From the NCBI RefSeq assembly GCF_001421355.1, contig NZ_LMKC01000005.1, positions 259,001-323,000 on the forward strand: DNA of 64,000 nt. Direction: 5' to 3'. Below are positions 55,475 to 64,000 of this stretch, piece after piece. Numbering within the stretch: position 1 is the first letter of the stretch; each line of letters opens with the position of its first letter. Source of the DNA: Sphingomonas sp. Leaf9. GTDB taxonomy: Bacteria; Pseudomonadota; Alphaproteobacteria; Sphingomonadales; Sphingomonadaceae. The notes below the pieces were generated by a model. That model was not told where the DNA came from. It saw only the letters and a list, made by a program, of their open reading frames with translations, and did not search any database. The position numbers and the translations under genes are program-made.

Positions 55475-56737
55475 TCAGCTGAGCAGCAGTCCGGCCAGCG
55501 CCGCCGACATCAGGTTCGCCAGGCTGCCCGCGATCAGCGCGCGGATACCGAGCTTCGCGATCATCGGCCGCTGGTTGGGCGCGAGGCTGCCGGTCACCGC
55601 CATCTGGATCGCGATCGACGAGAAATTGGCGAAGCCGCACAGTGCGAAGGTGATGATCGCGATCGTCCGGGTCGACAGCTGCGCGCCGGCTTCACCGAGC
55701 GAGATGTATGCGACGAATTCGTTCAGCACGACCTTCTGCCCGAACAGCCCGCCAGCGATCCCCGCCTCGTTCCACGGCACGTTCAGCAGGTACATGACGG
55801 GCGCAAAGACATAGCCGAGCAGCCGCTGGAAGCTGAGGTCGGCGACCCCGAACCAGTTGCCGATCCCGCCGAGCAGCCCGTTGGCCAGCGCCACCAGCGC
55901 GACGAACGCCAGCACCATCGCGCCGACCGCCACCGCCAGCTTGACGCCGGTCTGCGCGCCCTGCGCCGCCGCCATGATGAGGTTTGCCGGGCGTTCCTCG
56001 TCATGCGTCGCCTCGGCCAGCGCGATTGCCTCCGCTTCGCGGTCGTCGCCCAGCGGCAGTTCGCCCGCCGGCGGCTCGGGCGTGTCGGGCATGATGATCT
56101 TGGCCATCAGGATGCCGCCCGGCGCCGCCATGAAGCTGGCCGCCAGCAGGAAATCGATGCGGATGCCCATCGAGGCATAGGCCGCGAGGATCGTGCCCGC
56201 GACACCCGCCATGCCGCTGGTCATCACCGTGAACAGCTGTGCCGGGGTCAGGCCCGCCAGATAGGGACGGATGACCAGCGGCGACTCGCTCTGCCCGACG
56301 AAGATGTTGGCGGCGGCGCACAGCGATTCGACCTTGCTGACGCCGATCACCTTTTCGATGCCGCCGCCGATCCAGCGCACGACCAGCTGCATGATCCCCA
56401 GATAATAGAGGATCGACACCAGCGAGGCGAAGAAGATGATGACCGGCAGCGCGGCGATGGCGAAGCTCTGCCCGCCGATGTCCGGCCGGGCGAGCGGCCC
56501 GAACAGGAACGAGGTGCCGGCATTGGCATAGGCCAGCAGGTTGGCGACACCGCCCGACAGGAACCCCAGCACGCCCTTGCCCCACGGCGTATAGAGCACC
56601 AGCACCGCGATCCCGACCTGCAGCGCGAACGCCGCGCCGACGACGCGCAGCCGGATGGCGCGGCGGTTGGTCGACAATGCGACGGCAATCCCCAGAATCA
56701 CGATGATGCCGGCGATGCCGACCAGAAAACGAGTCAT
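55475..56737 (-). CDS. nupC: concentrative nucleoside transporter, NupC family
   Basis: 420 residues with about ten membrane segments, a proton- or sodium-coupled nucleoside symporter. Family motifs: [20 protein letters not shown] (the G-Q-S-E-S substrate site) and [14 protein letters not shown] (NEF-x-A-Y motif). N-terminal [15 protein letters not shown] matches CNT leaders. Standing alone on the minus strand, divergent from the queuosine transporter by 131 bases. Nucleoside specificity is unknown. Confidence 0.93.
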   Translation of the reverse strand: MTRFLVGIAGIIVILGIAVALSTNRRAIRLRVVGAAFALQVGIAVLVLYTPWGKGVLGFLSGGVANLLAYANAGTSFLFGPLARPDIGGQSFAIAALPVIIFFASLVSILYYLGIMQLVVRWIGGGIEKVIGVSKVESLCAAANIFVGQSESPLVIRPYLAGLTPAQLFTVMTSGMAGVAGTILAAYASMGIRIDFLLAASFMAAPGGILMAKIIMPDTPEPPAGELPLGDDREAEAIALAEATHDEERPANLIMAAAQGAQTGVKLAVAVGAMVLAFVALVALANGLLGGIGNWFGVADLSFQRLLGYVFAPVMYLLNVPWNEAGIAGGLFGQKVVLNEFVAYISLGEAGAQLSTRTIAIITFALCGFANFSSIAIQMAVTGSLAPNQRPMIAKLGIRALIAGSLANLMSAALAGLLLS

Positions 56738-56868
56738 GTTGAACGCTTACCCTGCCCCGCCGCCCGCCCCGGACGGCCCAAACCGTCGTGACATGCCATG
56801 CCGCCGCCCGTGACGCCAGCGGCGACAAACGCTTTTGCCATTGCGGATTTTCGGGACTAGCAAGGGCC

Positions 56869-57525
56869 ATGACGACACCCGCACCGCCTGCGCCCGCGAC
56901 GATCACCATTCCCCGCGCGCTGTTCATCTTCTCGATCTTCTATGGCGGCATGGTCTGCATCGCCGGCGTGCTGGGCAACAAGCAGGTCGCGATCGGCCCG
57001 CTGGCGGTGGAGGCGGGCATCTTCGCCTTCCTGCTGCTGGTCGTGGTGTCGAGCGCCATCGCCGAACTCTATGGGCCGGGGCGGGCCAAGCATCTGGTGT
57101 GGTTCGGCTTCGTACCGCTCATCACGTCGATGGTCCTGTCGTGGATCGTCTGGGCGCTTCCGGCATCCGCCGACATGCTGCCGGTGAACCGCGATGCCAT
57201 CCAGGTCATCCTTGGCGCGACATGGCGCATCTGGGGCGCGGGGATCATCGCCTATGGCGTGTCGCAGACGCTCAACGTCACGATCTTCGGCTGGCTGAAA
57301 CGCGGATCGGGCAAGCTGCTGTGGCTGCGCGCCGCCATCGCCAGCGTGCTGTCGCAGATCGTCGATACGCTGATCTTCGTGACGGTCGCCTTCTACGGCG
57401 TCTTTCCGATCGGGCAGCTGGTGGTCGGGCAGATGCTGACCAAGGTCATCCTGTCGATCGTGCTGGTCCCGCCGCTCATCTATGCGTTCGTCGGGCTGGG
57501 GCGGCGGCTGGATCGGGGCAGGTAA
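56869..57525 (+). CDS. queuosine precursor transporter (YhhQ/VUT family)
   Basis: 218 residues, six membrane helices. YhhQ-type ECF-like/VUT proteins import preQ0/preQ1 for queuosine tRNA modification. Core signatures: NKQVAIGPLAVEAGIFAFLL, SSAIAELYGPGRAKHLVWFG, and SQIVDTLIFVTVAFYG, the last with the conserved D-T-x-x-F. ATG at 56869 after AAGGG. Divergent from nupC, 43 bases before argB. Confidence 0.9.
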   Translation: MTTPAPPAPATITIPRALFIFSIFYGGMVCIAGVLGNKQVAIGPLAVEAGIFAFLLLVVVSSAIAELYGPGRAKHLVWFGFVPLITSMVLSWIVWALPASADMLPVNRDAIQVILGATWRIWGAGIIAYGVSQTLNVTIFGWLKRGSGKLLWLRAAIASVLSQIVDTLIFVTVAFYGVFPIGQLVVGQMLTKVILSIVLVPPLIYAFVGLGRRLDRGR

Positions 57526-57568
57526 CAGCATACTACCCATGCCGCCCCTCCGGCGCTAAAGCGCGGCC

Positions 57569-58465
57569 ATGACCAACGCTCCCGATCCGAAGATGCTCGC
57601 CAAGGCGGAAACGCTGACCGAGGCGCTGCCCTATCTGCAACGCTATGCCGGTCGCACCTTCGTGGTGAAATATGGCGGGCACGCGATGGGCGATCCCGAG
57701 CTGGCGCGCGATTTCGCCGAGGATGTCGTGCTGCTGAAGCAGGTCGGGATCAACCCGGTCGTCGTCCATGGCGGCGGCCCGCAGATCGGCGCGATGCTCA
57801 AGCGCCTCGGCGTCGAATCGCGTTTCGTCGATGGCCTGCGCGTCACCGACGCCGCAACGGCCGAGGTTGCCGAGATGGTGCTGGCGGGCAAGATCAACAA
57901 GGAAATCGTCGCGTGGATCGCGGCGGCCGGCGGCAAGGCAGTCGGCATTTCGGGCAAGGACGCGCGCCTCGTCACCGCCGAAAAGGTCGGGCGCAGCGAA
58001 CCCGACCGGGCGCAGGGGATCGAACGCCATGTCGACCTGGGCTTCGTCGGCACGCCGGTCGCGGTCGATCCGACGATCCTGCACAGCCTGGCGCGCGACG
58101 GCTTCATTCCCGTGGTCGCCCCGGTCGCGCTGGGCGCGGATGGCGAAACCTACAACATCAACGCCGACACCATGGCCGGGTCGATCGCCGGCGCGATGGG
58201 CGCGTCGCGCTTCTTCCTGCTGACCGATGTCGCAGGCGTGCTCGACAAGACCGGCGAGCTGCTGACCGACCTCGACGCCACGCGCATCGCCGAGTTGAAG
58301 GCCGACGGCACGATCAAGGGCGGCATGATCCCGAAGGTCGAGACGTGCGTGGCGGCGGTCGCGCAGGGCGTCGACGCGGCGGTCATCCTCGACGGGCGGG
58401 TGCCGCACGCCATGCTGCTCGAAATCTTTACCGAACAGGGCGCAGGCACGCTCGTCCACGCCTGA
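57569..58465 (+). CDS. argB: acetylglutamate kinase
   Basis: 298 residues, second step of arginine synthesis. Amino-acid-kinase fold: [11 protein letters not shown] (phosphate loop), [30 protein letters not shown], and [10 protein letters not shown] with [11 protein letters not shown]. The N-terminal leader [15 protein letters not shown] is the usual extension of the arginine-inhibited hexameric form, which suggests feedback control. ATG at 57569. Confidence 0.97.
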   Translation: MTNAPDPKMLAKAETLTEALPYLQRYAGRTFVVKYGGHAMGDPELARDFAEDVVLLKQVGINPVVVHGGGPQIGAMLKRLGVESRFVDGLRVTDAATAEVAEMVLAGKINKEIVAWIAAAGGKAVGISGKDARLVTAEKVGRSEPDRAQGIERHVDLGFVGTPVAVDPTILHSLARDGFIPVVAPVALGADGETYNINADTMAGSIAGAMGASRFFLLTDVAGVLDKTGELLTDLDATRIAELKADGTIKGGMIPKVETCVAAVAQGVDAAVILDGRVPHAMLLEIFTEQGAGTLVHA

Positions 58466-58526
58466 GGGTTGGACGGGGGCGGCAGCATCCCTATAGTCGC
58501 TGCCTGTTGCACGAAAGGCTGATGCG

Positions 58527-58829
58527 TTGAACGTCCTGCTCGATATTATCCAGGTGCTGCTGAACGTCCTGTGGTGGATCATCGTCGCCCAGGCGATCCT
58601 GTCGATCCTGATCGCGTTCAACGTCATCAACACCCACAACGACTTCATCCGCTCGCTCTATCGCGGGCTGATGACCGTGACGGAGCCGGTCTATCGCCCG
58701 ATCCGGCGCATCCTGCCCGATTTCGGCGCGCTAGATTTCGCGCCGTTCGTGGTGCTGGTGCTGATTGGCATCCTGCAGGGGATCATCCTGCCGGCGATCT
58801 ATCGCGCGACCGTCGCGACGTTCATCTAA
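58527..58829 (+). CDS. YggT-family membrane protein
   Basis: 100 residues, two hydrophobic regions (IIQVLLNVLWWIIVAQAILS, PFVVLVLIGILQGIILP) around the conserved LYRGLMTVTEPVYRPIRRILPDFGALDFAP. YggT proteins occur near yggS and septum genes and have an unknown membrane role, perhaps in osmotic or cell-wall stress. Start TTG at 58527. Follows argB on the same strand by 61 bases. Confidence 0.93.
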   Translation: MNVLLDIIQVLLNVLWWIIVAQAILSILIAFNVINTHNDFIRSLYRGLMTVTEPVYRPIRRILPDFGALDFAPFVVLVLIGILQGIILPAIYRATVATFI

Positions 58830-58864
58830 GGTTTGGTCGACGCGCAGCGATACCTGCTGAGTTT

Positions 58865-58960
58865 CGTCATTCCCGCGAAGGCGAGAATCCATAGCCGCCG
58901 CCATCTCGGCTGAATCGGCACGGCTGGCGCATATGGACTCCCGCCTGCGCGAGAGTGACG
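58865..58960. repeat. family B palindrome, degenerate
   Basis: CGTCATTCCCGCGAAGGCGA, GAATCCATAG at the left and ATATGGACTCCCGCCTGCGC, GAGAGTGACG at the right. It lies in the gap after yggT; no gene is seen in 58830-59012. Confidence 0.75.
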
Positions 58961-59012
58961 ATCGGGATGGACCGGTCGTGCTGTATCCGGTGAACGAAGT
59001 ACCGATCGAACC

Positions 59013-59213
59013 CTAAGCCTTGGTCGGGCTGACGAACACATCCTCAATCGCCAGCTCGAACAGCTCGGCGATGCGAAAAGCGAGCGGCAGCGACGGGTCG
59101 TAGCGGCCGGTTTCGATCGCGTTGACGCTCTGGCGCGACACCTCCAACCGCTCGGCCAGATGCTGCTGCGACCAGCCCCGCTCGGCGCGCAGGTTTTTCA
59201 GGTGGTTGTTCAT
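59013..59213 (-). CDS. small XRE-type HTH regulator
   Basis: 66 residues: MNNHLKNLRAERGWSQQHLAE...VSRQSVNAIETGRYDPSLPL. A single Cro/C1-type HTH, of the YozG-like kind that carries almost nothing else. It starts inside the stop of the preceding membrane protein gene (ATGA) and is expected to repress its own operon from the inverted-repeat operator at 59650-59693. The pairing XRE plus small membrane protein is common in actinobacteria and proteobacteria, but its purpose is not known. Confidence 0.9.
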   Translation of the reverse strand: MNNHLKNLRAERGWSQQHLAERLEVSRQSVNAIETGRYDPSLPLAFRIAELFELAIEDVFVSPTKA

Positions 59214-59626
59214 TCGGCCGGGTTCGTCAGCCGGGCGTGGAGCGCCATCGCACACTGGCTGATCCCCATCGCCCCGCACCAGAAGGGGAATACGAGGAAC
59301 GTCGGCGGATGCCCGACCACGCCGTTATTTTCCAGAAACCCCCAGATCGTCGTCGCGGCGAGCAGCAACCCGGTCCCGCCCAGCATCGCCATCACCAGCC
59401 GGTTGCGGATGAACTCGTCGCGCTCCTCGCGCAGATACATGCCCATCACGACGATGACGCCGACCAGCGGGATCGCGGGCAGCACCGACATCAGCCCCAG
59501 CGTCGCCCCGCCGATCGACCCGTGGCGTTGCGCCGCGCTGACCCCGATCAGGATCACGGCGTAGGAAACCATGAGCGGCATGAACCGCTGCAGGTAACGT
59601 CGTTGCGCCAGATTGCGTCGATCCAT
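59210..59626 (-). CDS. small integral membrane protein paired with an XRE regulator
   Basis: 138 residues, four hydrophobic helices (LMVSYAVILIGVSAA, LGLMSVLPAIPLVGVIVVMG, LVMAMLGGTGLLLAATTIWG, FLVFPFWCGAMGISQCAMAL) and LREERDEFIRNRLV between helices 2 and 3. No enzyme family recognised; it resembles DUF2178-like membrane proteins coupled to a small XRE gene. ATG at 59626 with GGAGG at 8 bases. First gene of a two-gene operon. Confidence 0.82.
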   Translation of the reverse strand: MDRRNLAQRRYLQRFMPLMVSYAVILIGVSAAQRHGSIGGATLGLMSVLPAIPLVGVIVVMGMYLREERDEFIRNRLVMAMLGGTGLLLAATTIWGFLENNGVVGHPPTFLVFPFWCGAMGISQCAMALHARLTNPAE

Positions 59627-59649
59627 GTCAGCGTCCTCCACAGTTTGTG

Positions 59650-59693
59650 AAGGACGCTTTACATGACAAGCTCGCTTTACGTCAAGCGTCCTT
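59650..59693. promoter_or_regulatory. operator with inverted and direct repeats before the XRE operon
   Basis: AAGGACGCTT (59650-59659) and AAGCGTCCTT (59684-59693) form a perfect 10-base inverted repeat. Between and through them run three TTTAC copies (59658, 59676, 59692). The likely operator of the XRE pair, overlapping its promoter. Confidence 0.6.
59658..59685 (-). promoter_or_regulatory. sigma-70-like promoter of the XRE operon
   Basis: On the minus strand TTGACG (59685-59680), a 16-base spacer, and TGTAAA (59663-59658). This leads to the membrane-protein ATG about 30 bases downstream, and lies inside the repeats, as expected for autoregulation. Confidence 0.5.
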
Positions 59694-60562
59694 TACCGCG
59701 TCGGCACCGGCTCCGCGCCCGAATAGTCATAGAAGCCGCGCTTGACCTTGCGCCCATACCAGCCGGCCTCGACATATTTCACCAGCAGCGGCGCGGGGCG
59801 GAACTTGGGGTCGCCGGTCCCTTCGAATAGGACGCGGGTGATCTCCAGACAGGTGTCCAGTCCGATGAAATCGGCCAGCGTGAACGGCCCCATCGGATGA
59901 TTCAGCCCCAGCGTGCACGCCGCATCGATATCGGGGATGGTCGCCACGCCCTCGCCCAGCGCGAAGCATGCCTCGTTCAGCATCGGCATCAGCACGCGGT
60001 TGACGATGAAGCCCGGCGCGTCATTGGCATGGACGATCCGCTTGTTCAGGCTCTGGCCGAACGCCTCGACCGCCGCGACCGTCGCGTCGCTGGTGGCAAG
60101 GCCGCGGATCAGTTCGATCAGGCCCATCACCGGCACCGGGTTGAAGAAATGCACCCCCATGAAGCGTGCCGGATCGGGTGCCGCCTGCGCCAGCCGCGTG
60201 ATCGGGATCGACGAGGTGTTGCTGGCGAGGATCGCGGTGTCGGACAGCGCCTTGCCGACGGTTTCGAAGATCTGGCGCTTGATCGCTTCCCGTTCGGTCG
60301 CCGCCTCGATCACCAGGTCGCACGGGGCCATCGCCGCCAGGTCGCCGACCGGCGTGATCCGCGCCAACGCCGCATCGGCATCGCCCTGCGTGATCTTTTC
60401 CTTCGATACCGCCCGCGCCAGTTGTTTCGCGATGCCGTCCTTGCCGCCCTGTGCGCGGTCGACCGACACGTCGGACAGCAGCACGGCATAGCCGGCCTGT
60501 GCCGACACCTGTGCGATGCCCGCCCCCATCTGGCCTGCGCCGATCACGCCAATCGTCTTCAT
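59693..60562 (-). CDS. 3-hydroxybutyryl-CoA dehydrogenase
   Basis: 289 residues. NAD-dependent (S)-3-hydroxybutyryl-CoA dehydrogenase (Hbd/PaaH). Rossmann start [20 protein letters not shown]; catalytic His in [17 protein letters not shown] and Glu in [20 protein letters not shown]-terminal helical domain with [14 protein letters not shown]. Its stop lies at the operator of the XRE operon. Links with scoAB and phaB to acetoacetyl-CoA metabolism; the stereochemistry differs from PhaB. Confidence 0.95.
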   Translation of the reverse strand: MKTIGVIGAGQMGAGIAQVSAQAGYAVLLSDVSVDRAQGGKDGIAKQLARAVSKEKITQGDADAALARITPVGDLAAMAPCDLVIEAATEREAIKRQIFETVGKALSDTAILASNTSSIPITRLAQAAPDPARFMGVHFFNPVPVMGLIELIRGLATSDATVAAVEAFGQSLNKRIVHANDAPGFIVNRVLMPMLNEACFALGEGVATIPDIDAACTLGLNHPMGPFTLADFIGLDTCLEITRVLFEGTGDPKFRPAPLLVKYVEAGWYGRKVKRGFYDYSGAEPVPTR

Positions 60563-60651
60563 CGTTCGTCCTCTCGATAAACTGCCGTTTCCCGGCTCGA
60601 ACGCGGCAATAGCGACTTTCGATCATGGGTGCATGCCGGTATCGCACGCGC

Positions 60652-61716
60652 ATGCGCCGTATCCTGCCCCTCGCCCTGCCGCTGACGCTCCTCGCCTGCA
60701 ACGGCGGCTCGGAGCCGCCCGCGCCCCGGCCCAGCGCATCGCCGACGCCCTCGCCCACCGCCACCACCGACACCGCGACCCCGCCCCGCCCGCTGCCGCT
60801 CACAAAATTCGGTAACTGGGCGGCCGGATGCGATAATCGCGGGACGTGCCAGGCGGGATCGCTGATGCCGGAGGACGGCGACGCCCCCGCCCTTACCCTG
60901 TCGATCGAGCGCGCCGCCGGCCCCGACGCCCCGGTCGCGATCCGGCTGCGCAGCCAGGCGACGATCGCACTGCCGCTGACCGCGCAGGTCGATGGCGAAG
61001 CGGTCGCGCGTGGCGGCACGCAACAGGATGACGCGATCACGCTGACCGGCGCACCCGCGATGGCGCTCGCCGCAAAGCTGGCGGCGGGCAAGACGCTGAC
61101 CCTGATCGATGCCAAGGGGCAGCGCGTCGCGCCCCTGTCGCTGCCCGGTGCGTCGGCGGCGCTGCGCTGGATCGACGACCGGCAGGGGCGCGTCGGCACC
61201 ACCGGCGCGATCGTGGCGCGCGGCACCAACCCCGACACCCGCCCCGCCCCACCGGTCCCGGTCGTGCGCGCCGCGACGATCCGGGGCGAGGCGGCGTTGC
61301 TCGACCCGCTGCTCATCACCAGCATGCGCAAACAGGCCGAATGCGATAGCGGCGACCTGCCCGATGTCACCACCAAGACACTGGATGGCCCGCGCACGCT
61401 GGCGATCGTGCCCTGTGCCGAAGGGGCCTATAATATCCTGTCCGCGCTGTTCGTGATCGAGCGGGGCGCGGCGGTGCCGGCATCGTTCGACACGCCGGTC
61501 GCCGGGGATTCCGATGGCGATCTGGTCTATAACGCGACGTTCGACGACGGCATTCTCGACACCTTCGCCAAGGGACGGGGCTTGGGCGATTGCGGCGTGA
61601 CACAGCGCTATGCGTGGGACGGCACGCGCTTTCGCCTGGTCGAGCAACGGGTGATGGACGAATGTCGCGGCAATCCCGACTTCATCCGGACGTGGACGGC
61701 GCGGGTAATCCGCTAA
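60652..61716 (+). CDS. DUF1176 lipoprotein
   Basis: 354 residues. Lipoprotein signal (RRILPLALPLTLLAC), a Pro/Thr/Ser-rich linker, then the DUF1176 region (KFGNWAAGCDNRGTCQAGSL ... GEAALLDPLLITSMRKQAEC ... VPCAEGAYNILSALFVIERG). The family is a periplasmic protein of unknown role, common in sphingomonads and rhizobia. ATG at 60652 opens the signal; the upstream ATG in frame would add nine residues. Divergent from hbd by 89 bases. Confidence 0.85.
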   Translation: MRRILPLALPLTLLACNGGSEPPAPRPSASPTPSPTATTDTATPPRPLPLTKFGNWAAGCDNRGTCQAGSLMPEDGDAPALTLSIERAAGPDAPVAIRLRSQATIALPLTAQVDGEAVARGGTQQDDAITLTGAPAMALAAKLAAGKTLTLIDAKGQRVAPLSLPGASAALRWIDDRQGRVGTTGAIVARGTNPDTRPAPPVPVVRAATIRGEAALLDPLLITSMRKQAECDSGDLPDVTTKTLDGPRTLAIVPCAEGAYNILSALFVIERGAAVPASFDTPVAGDSDGDLVYNATFDDGILDTFAKGRGLGDCGVTQRYAWDGTRFRLVEQRVMDECRGNPDFIRTWTARVIR

Positions 61717-61724
61717 TGTGGTTC

Positions 61725-61753
61725 CGTCACCCCGGACTTGATCCGGGGTGACG
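61725..61753. terminator. short family A hairpin between DUF1176 and the nuclease gene
   Basis: CGTCACCCCGGACTTGATCC and GGGGTGACG form a compact dyad ending 8 bases before the stop of the convergent gene; it may end both transcripts. Confidence 0.6.
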
Positions 61754-61760
61754 TAGGGTT

Positions 61761-62591
61761 CTATCGCGCGCGCCGCAGTACCGCGACCACCGGATAATGG
61801 TCCGACGGAAACACATCGCCGCGCCGCGTATCGATCACCGTCACCGATACCGGCGCAAAGCCCTTCGTAAAAATCCAGTCGATCCGCCGGTCGGGCTTAC
61901 CGGTAAAGCCGTGGAACGTCGCCGCCGGCCCGCTGCGCCGATCGGTCGCGGTCCACGCATCGGTCAGGTCCTGCGCCAGCCGGCGATGGGTCGGGCTGTC
62001 GGGCACGGTATTAAAATCGCCGGTCAGCACGACCGGCAGGTCGCCTGCGATCTCCGGTATCCGTGCCGCCAGCAGCGCCGCGCCCTTTTCGCGCGCCGCC
62101 TCATCCTCCGCGCGATAGGGCAGGTGCGTGTTGAACAGCGCAAACCGCTTGCCGTCACGCTCGCGAAAAACGGCCCAGGTGACCATGCGCGGATAGGGAT
62201 GGCCCCAACTGTAGCTGCCCGGCACCGCCGGCGTATCCGACAGCCAGAAATTGCCCCAGCGCTCCACCTGCAACCGATCGGCGCGGTAGAAGACGCCCAT
62301 ATGCTCGTCCCCGGCCCGCCCGGTGCCACTGCGCCCGACGCCGATCCAGCGATAGCGCGGCAGGCGCGCGACCAGATCGTCGCCCTGGGCGCGGAACAGC
62401 TCCTGCGTTCCGATCACGTCGGGGGCCGCCCGCCGGATCGTCGCGGCGGTCAGGTCGCGGCGCAATTCCCAGCGGTTCGCGCCATCACCCTCGGCGGGCA
62501 GGCGGATGTTGAGGCTCATGACGGTCAGGTCGCGGGCCAGCGCCGGCACCGCCGCCGCCAGCGCCGCGATCGTCAGCAGGAACCGGATCAC
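61761..62591 (-). CDS. secreted endonuclease/exonuclease/phosphatase-family protein
   Basis: 276 residues. Signal peptide from GTG 62591 ([18 protein letters not shown]). The EEP fold is complete: LTVMSLNIRL, GTQELF (catalytic Glu), GVFYRADRL, TGDFNTVPDSP (Asp/Asn), IDWIFTKG and SDHYPVVAVL (Asp/His). Likely a metal-dependent phosphodiesterase acting on nucleic acid or sugar-phosphate outside the cytoplasm. Start overlaps the egtD stop (GTGA), so it is translationally coupled to the ergothioneine genes. Confidence 0.88.
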   Translation of the reverse strand: MIRFLLTIAALAAAVPALARDLTVMSLNIRLPAEGDGANRWELRRDLTAATIRRAAPDVIGTQELFRAQGDDLVARLPRYRWIGVGRSGTGRAGDEHMGVFYRADRLQVERWGNFWLSDTPAVPGSYSWGHPYPRMVTWAVFRERDGKRFALFNTHLPYRAEDEAAREKGAALLAARIPEIAGDLPVVLTGDFNTVPDSPTHRRLAQDLTDAWTATDRRSGPAATFHGFTGKPDRRIDWIFTKGFAPVSVTVIDTRRGDVFPSDHYPVVAVLRRAR

Positions 62592-63565
62592 GGCGCGATC
62601 GGCATCTTTCGCGCTTCGGCAAGGATCACGCAGAACGCACCATCGCCGCCGCACCATTGCTGCAACGGGGTCCACCCGCCGCTGCGCAACAGCAGCCGCG
62701 CATCGCGGTCGCCATATTTGTGGCTGTTCTCGGTATGGATCGTCTCGCCGTCATGCAGCGCGAACGATCGTCCATCGACCGAGAATTCCACGTCACGGGT
62801 GGCACGCAGATGCATCTCGATCCGCGCGGCATCATCGTTCCAGCGCGCTTCGTGCACGAAAGCATCGACCGGCACCGTCCCGGCCAGCTCGCGGTTGATC
62901 CGGTCGAGCAGGTTCAGGTTGAACGCCGCCGTCACGCCCGCCGCATCGTCATAGGCGGCGACCAGCGTGCCCTCGTCCTTGATCCGGTCGATCCCGATCA
63001 GCAGCATCGCCCCCTCGCCCAGCCAGTCGCGCATCGCGCGCAGCAGCGTGCCCGCCGCCAGCGGCTCCATGTTGCCGATGGTCGATCCGGGGAAGAAGCC
63101 GAGCTTGGGCAGGTCGGCCACTTCGGCCGGCAGCGGCACCGGATGCATGAAGTCCGCTTCGACCGGCAGCACCGGCAGTCCAGGGAATTGCGCAGCCAGC
63201 ACCGCCGACGACGACCGCAGGAACTCGCCCGAAATGTCGATCGGGACATAAGCGGCGGGTTCGATGCAGTTGAGCAGGATCGGCGTCTTGACCGACGACC
63301 CCGATCCGAACTCGACCACCGCCACGCCTTCGCCGACCGCGCCGACCAGCTCGGGGCAGATCGTCTTCAGGATCGCGGTCTCGGCGCGGGTCGGATAATA
63401 TTCGGGCAGCGCGGTGATATCCTCGAACAGTTCCGACCCCTTGCGGTCATAGAACCAGCGCGCCGGAATCGCCTTTTGCGGGAGCGACAGCCCGGCCAGC
63501 ACATCGGCGCGAAACGCAGGATCGGCACGGGTCGCCATCGGCACATCATCGCTCAGCAGCATCAC
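62588..63565 (-). CDS. egtD: L-histidine N-alpha-methyltransferase
   Basis: 325 residues. Trimethylates histidine to hercynine, first step of ergothioneine. SAM-dependent fold: [16 protein letters not shown] (SAM loop), [42 protein letters not shown] and the C-terminal HTENSHKYG. Start ATG at 63565 overlaps the egtB stop (ATGA). The pair egtB-egtD is a shortened bacterial route; no egtC/egtE is visible. Confidence 0.96.
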   Translation of the reverse strand: MMLLSDDVPMATRADPAFRADVLAGLSLPQKAIPARWFYDRKGSELFEDITALPEYYPTRAETAILKTICPELVGAVGEGVAVVEFGSGSSVKTPILLNCIEPAAYVPIDISGEFLRSSSAVLAAQFPGLPVLPVEADFMHPVPLPAEVADLPKLGFFPGSTIGNMEPLAAGTLLRAMRDWLGEGAMLLIGIDRIKDEGTLVAAYDDAAGVTAAFNLNLLDRINRELAGTVPVDAFVHEARWNDDAARIEMHLRATRDVEFSVDGRSFALHDGETIHTENSHKYGDRDARLLLRSGGWTPLQQWCGGDGAFCVILAEARKMPIAP

Positions 63566-64000
63566 AGATCCTTCGCAAGGCGGACGCCGGTGAATTGCCA
63601 GCGCTGGTGGGGGTAAAAGAAATTGCGGTAGCAGGCACGCGCATGGCCGCGCGGCGTGGCGCAGGAACTTCCACGCAGCACGAACTGGCCGCTCATGAAC
63701 TTGCCGTTATATTCGCCGACCGCGCCGTCTGCGGTGCGGAACCCCGGATAGGGGCGGTACGCGCTGCCGGTCCATTGCCACACATCGCCGAAGAACGCCG
63801 GCCCGCCGGCGGACGGGCGCGGCTCGACCGCATGGGCATGGTCCAGCTGGTTGCCACCCGCCGGGTCGTGGGAGGCCGCGGCGGCTTCCCATTCGAACTC
63901 GGTCGGCAGGCGCGCGCCGGCCCAGCTGGCATAGGCGTCCGCCTCGAAGAAGCTGACATGCGTCACCGGCGCGGCAGGATCGATCGCGCGCCGCCCGTCG
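63562..64000 (-). CDS. egtB: ergothioneine biosynthesis protein EgtB, 5' part outside the window
   Basis: C-terminal part of the iron-dependent sulfoxide synthase that joins hercynine and (gamma-glutamyl-)cysteine. The frame is open to the window end; the visible 145 residues are the FGE-sulfatase domain: [45 protein letters not shown], and [20 protein letters not shown] at the end. The DinB-like N-terminal iron site is not visible. Followed, with overlap, by egtD. Confidence 0.93.
   Translation of the reverse strand, partial: DGRRAIDPAAPVTHVSFFEADAYASWAGARLPTEFEWEAAAASHDPAGGNQLDHAHAVEPRPSAGGPAFFGDVWQWTGSAYRPYPGFRTADGAVGEYNGKFMSGQFVLRGSSCATPRGHARACYRNFFYPHQRWQFTGVRLAKDL

Overview
The window is 64 kb of a high-GC alphaproteobacterial chromosome, most likely a Sphingomonas-like member of the Sphingomonadales. 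Evidence: a MipZ division-positioning ATPase, the alphaproteobacterial ATP-synthase inhibitor zeta (DUF1476), a BolA/Grx4 pair, two TonB-dependent receptors, a CsbD-like gene behind a GGAAC-N17-GGTT (EcfG-like) promoter, fused ThiS-ThiG, and palindromic repeat families of a kind common in sphingomonads. About 70 genes are recognisable, plus one tRNA-Ser(GGA). There is no prophage, transposase, integrase or CRISPR array. The content is mostly housekeeping, in short operons with many 1-4 base stop/start overlaps.

Layout. 1-9 kb: 3' end of a TonB receptor, LysR regulator, CutA/NIF3-like protein and DEDDh exonuclease, phosphomannomutase, J-domain protein and mipZ, panC, and a glutaredoxin-MauE fusion. 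9-21 kb: ppc, phasin-like protein, HAD phosphatase, a four-gene Mla-type lipid transport operon (STAS-MlaE, MlaF, MlaD, PqiC-like lipoprotein), LysE exporter, cyclophilin, tRNA-Ser, DUF885 peptidase-like protein. 21-30 kb: LuxR regulator, beta-lactamase-fold serine hydrolase and TonB receptor (possibly one scavenging locus with DUF885), then purU, ubiB, phaB, hemH. 30-45 kb: lone Tat-exported molybdopterin dehydrogenase subunit, grxD-bolA-DUF1476, the leuC / 39-aa ORF / MBL hydrolase / leuD / quinone oxidoreductase operon, an internally deleted MFS gene, scoA-acid phosphatase-scoB, an orphan acetolactate-synthase-like enzyme, a beta-barrel protein behind two RNA hairpin elements, csbD, thiSG, aroQ. 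45-64 kb: accBC, acidic unknown protein, arsC, phospholipase D, purL, DUF418 protein, bfd-bfr, HPt protein, nupC, queuosine-precursor transporter, argB, yggT, an XRE/membrane-protein pair with its own operator, hbd, DUF1176 lipoprotein, and egtB-egtD plus a secreted nuclease/phosphatase.

How the genes fit together. scoAB, phaB, hbd and the phasin-like gene suggest short-chain acyl-CoA and polyhydroxybutyrate metabolism; accBC and ppc feed fatty-acid and C4 supply. bfd-bfr, hemH and grxD-bolA concern iron. egtBD, grxD and arsC concern thiol redox. Several intergenic spaces look regulatory rather than empty: a Shine-Dalgarno-sequestering hairpin before the beta-barrel gene, an alternative-pairing element after the TPP enzyme, an iron-box-like sequence before bfd, a folded leader before purU, and an inverted/direct repeat operator before the XRE pair. 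I did not find one large new multi-gene system. The best candidates for undescribed biology are these RNA/operator elements, the 39-aa ORF in the leu operon, and the DUF885-LuxR-serine hydrolase-TonB receptor cluster.
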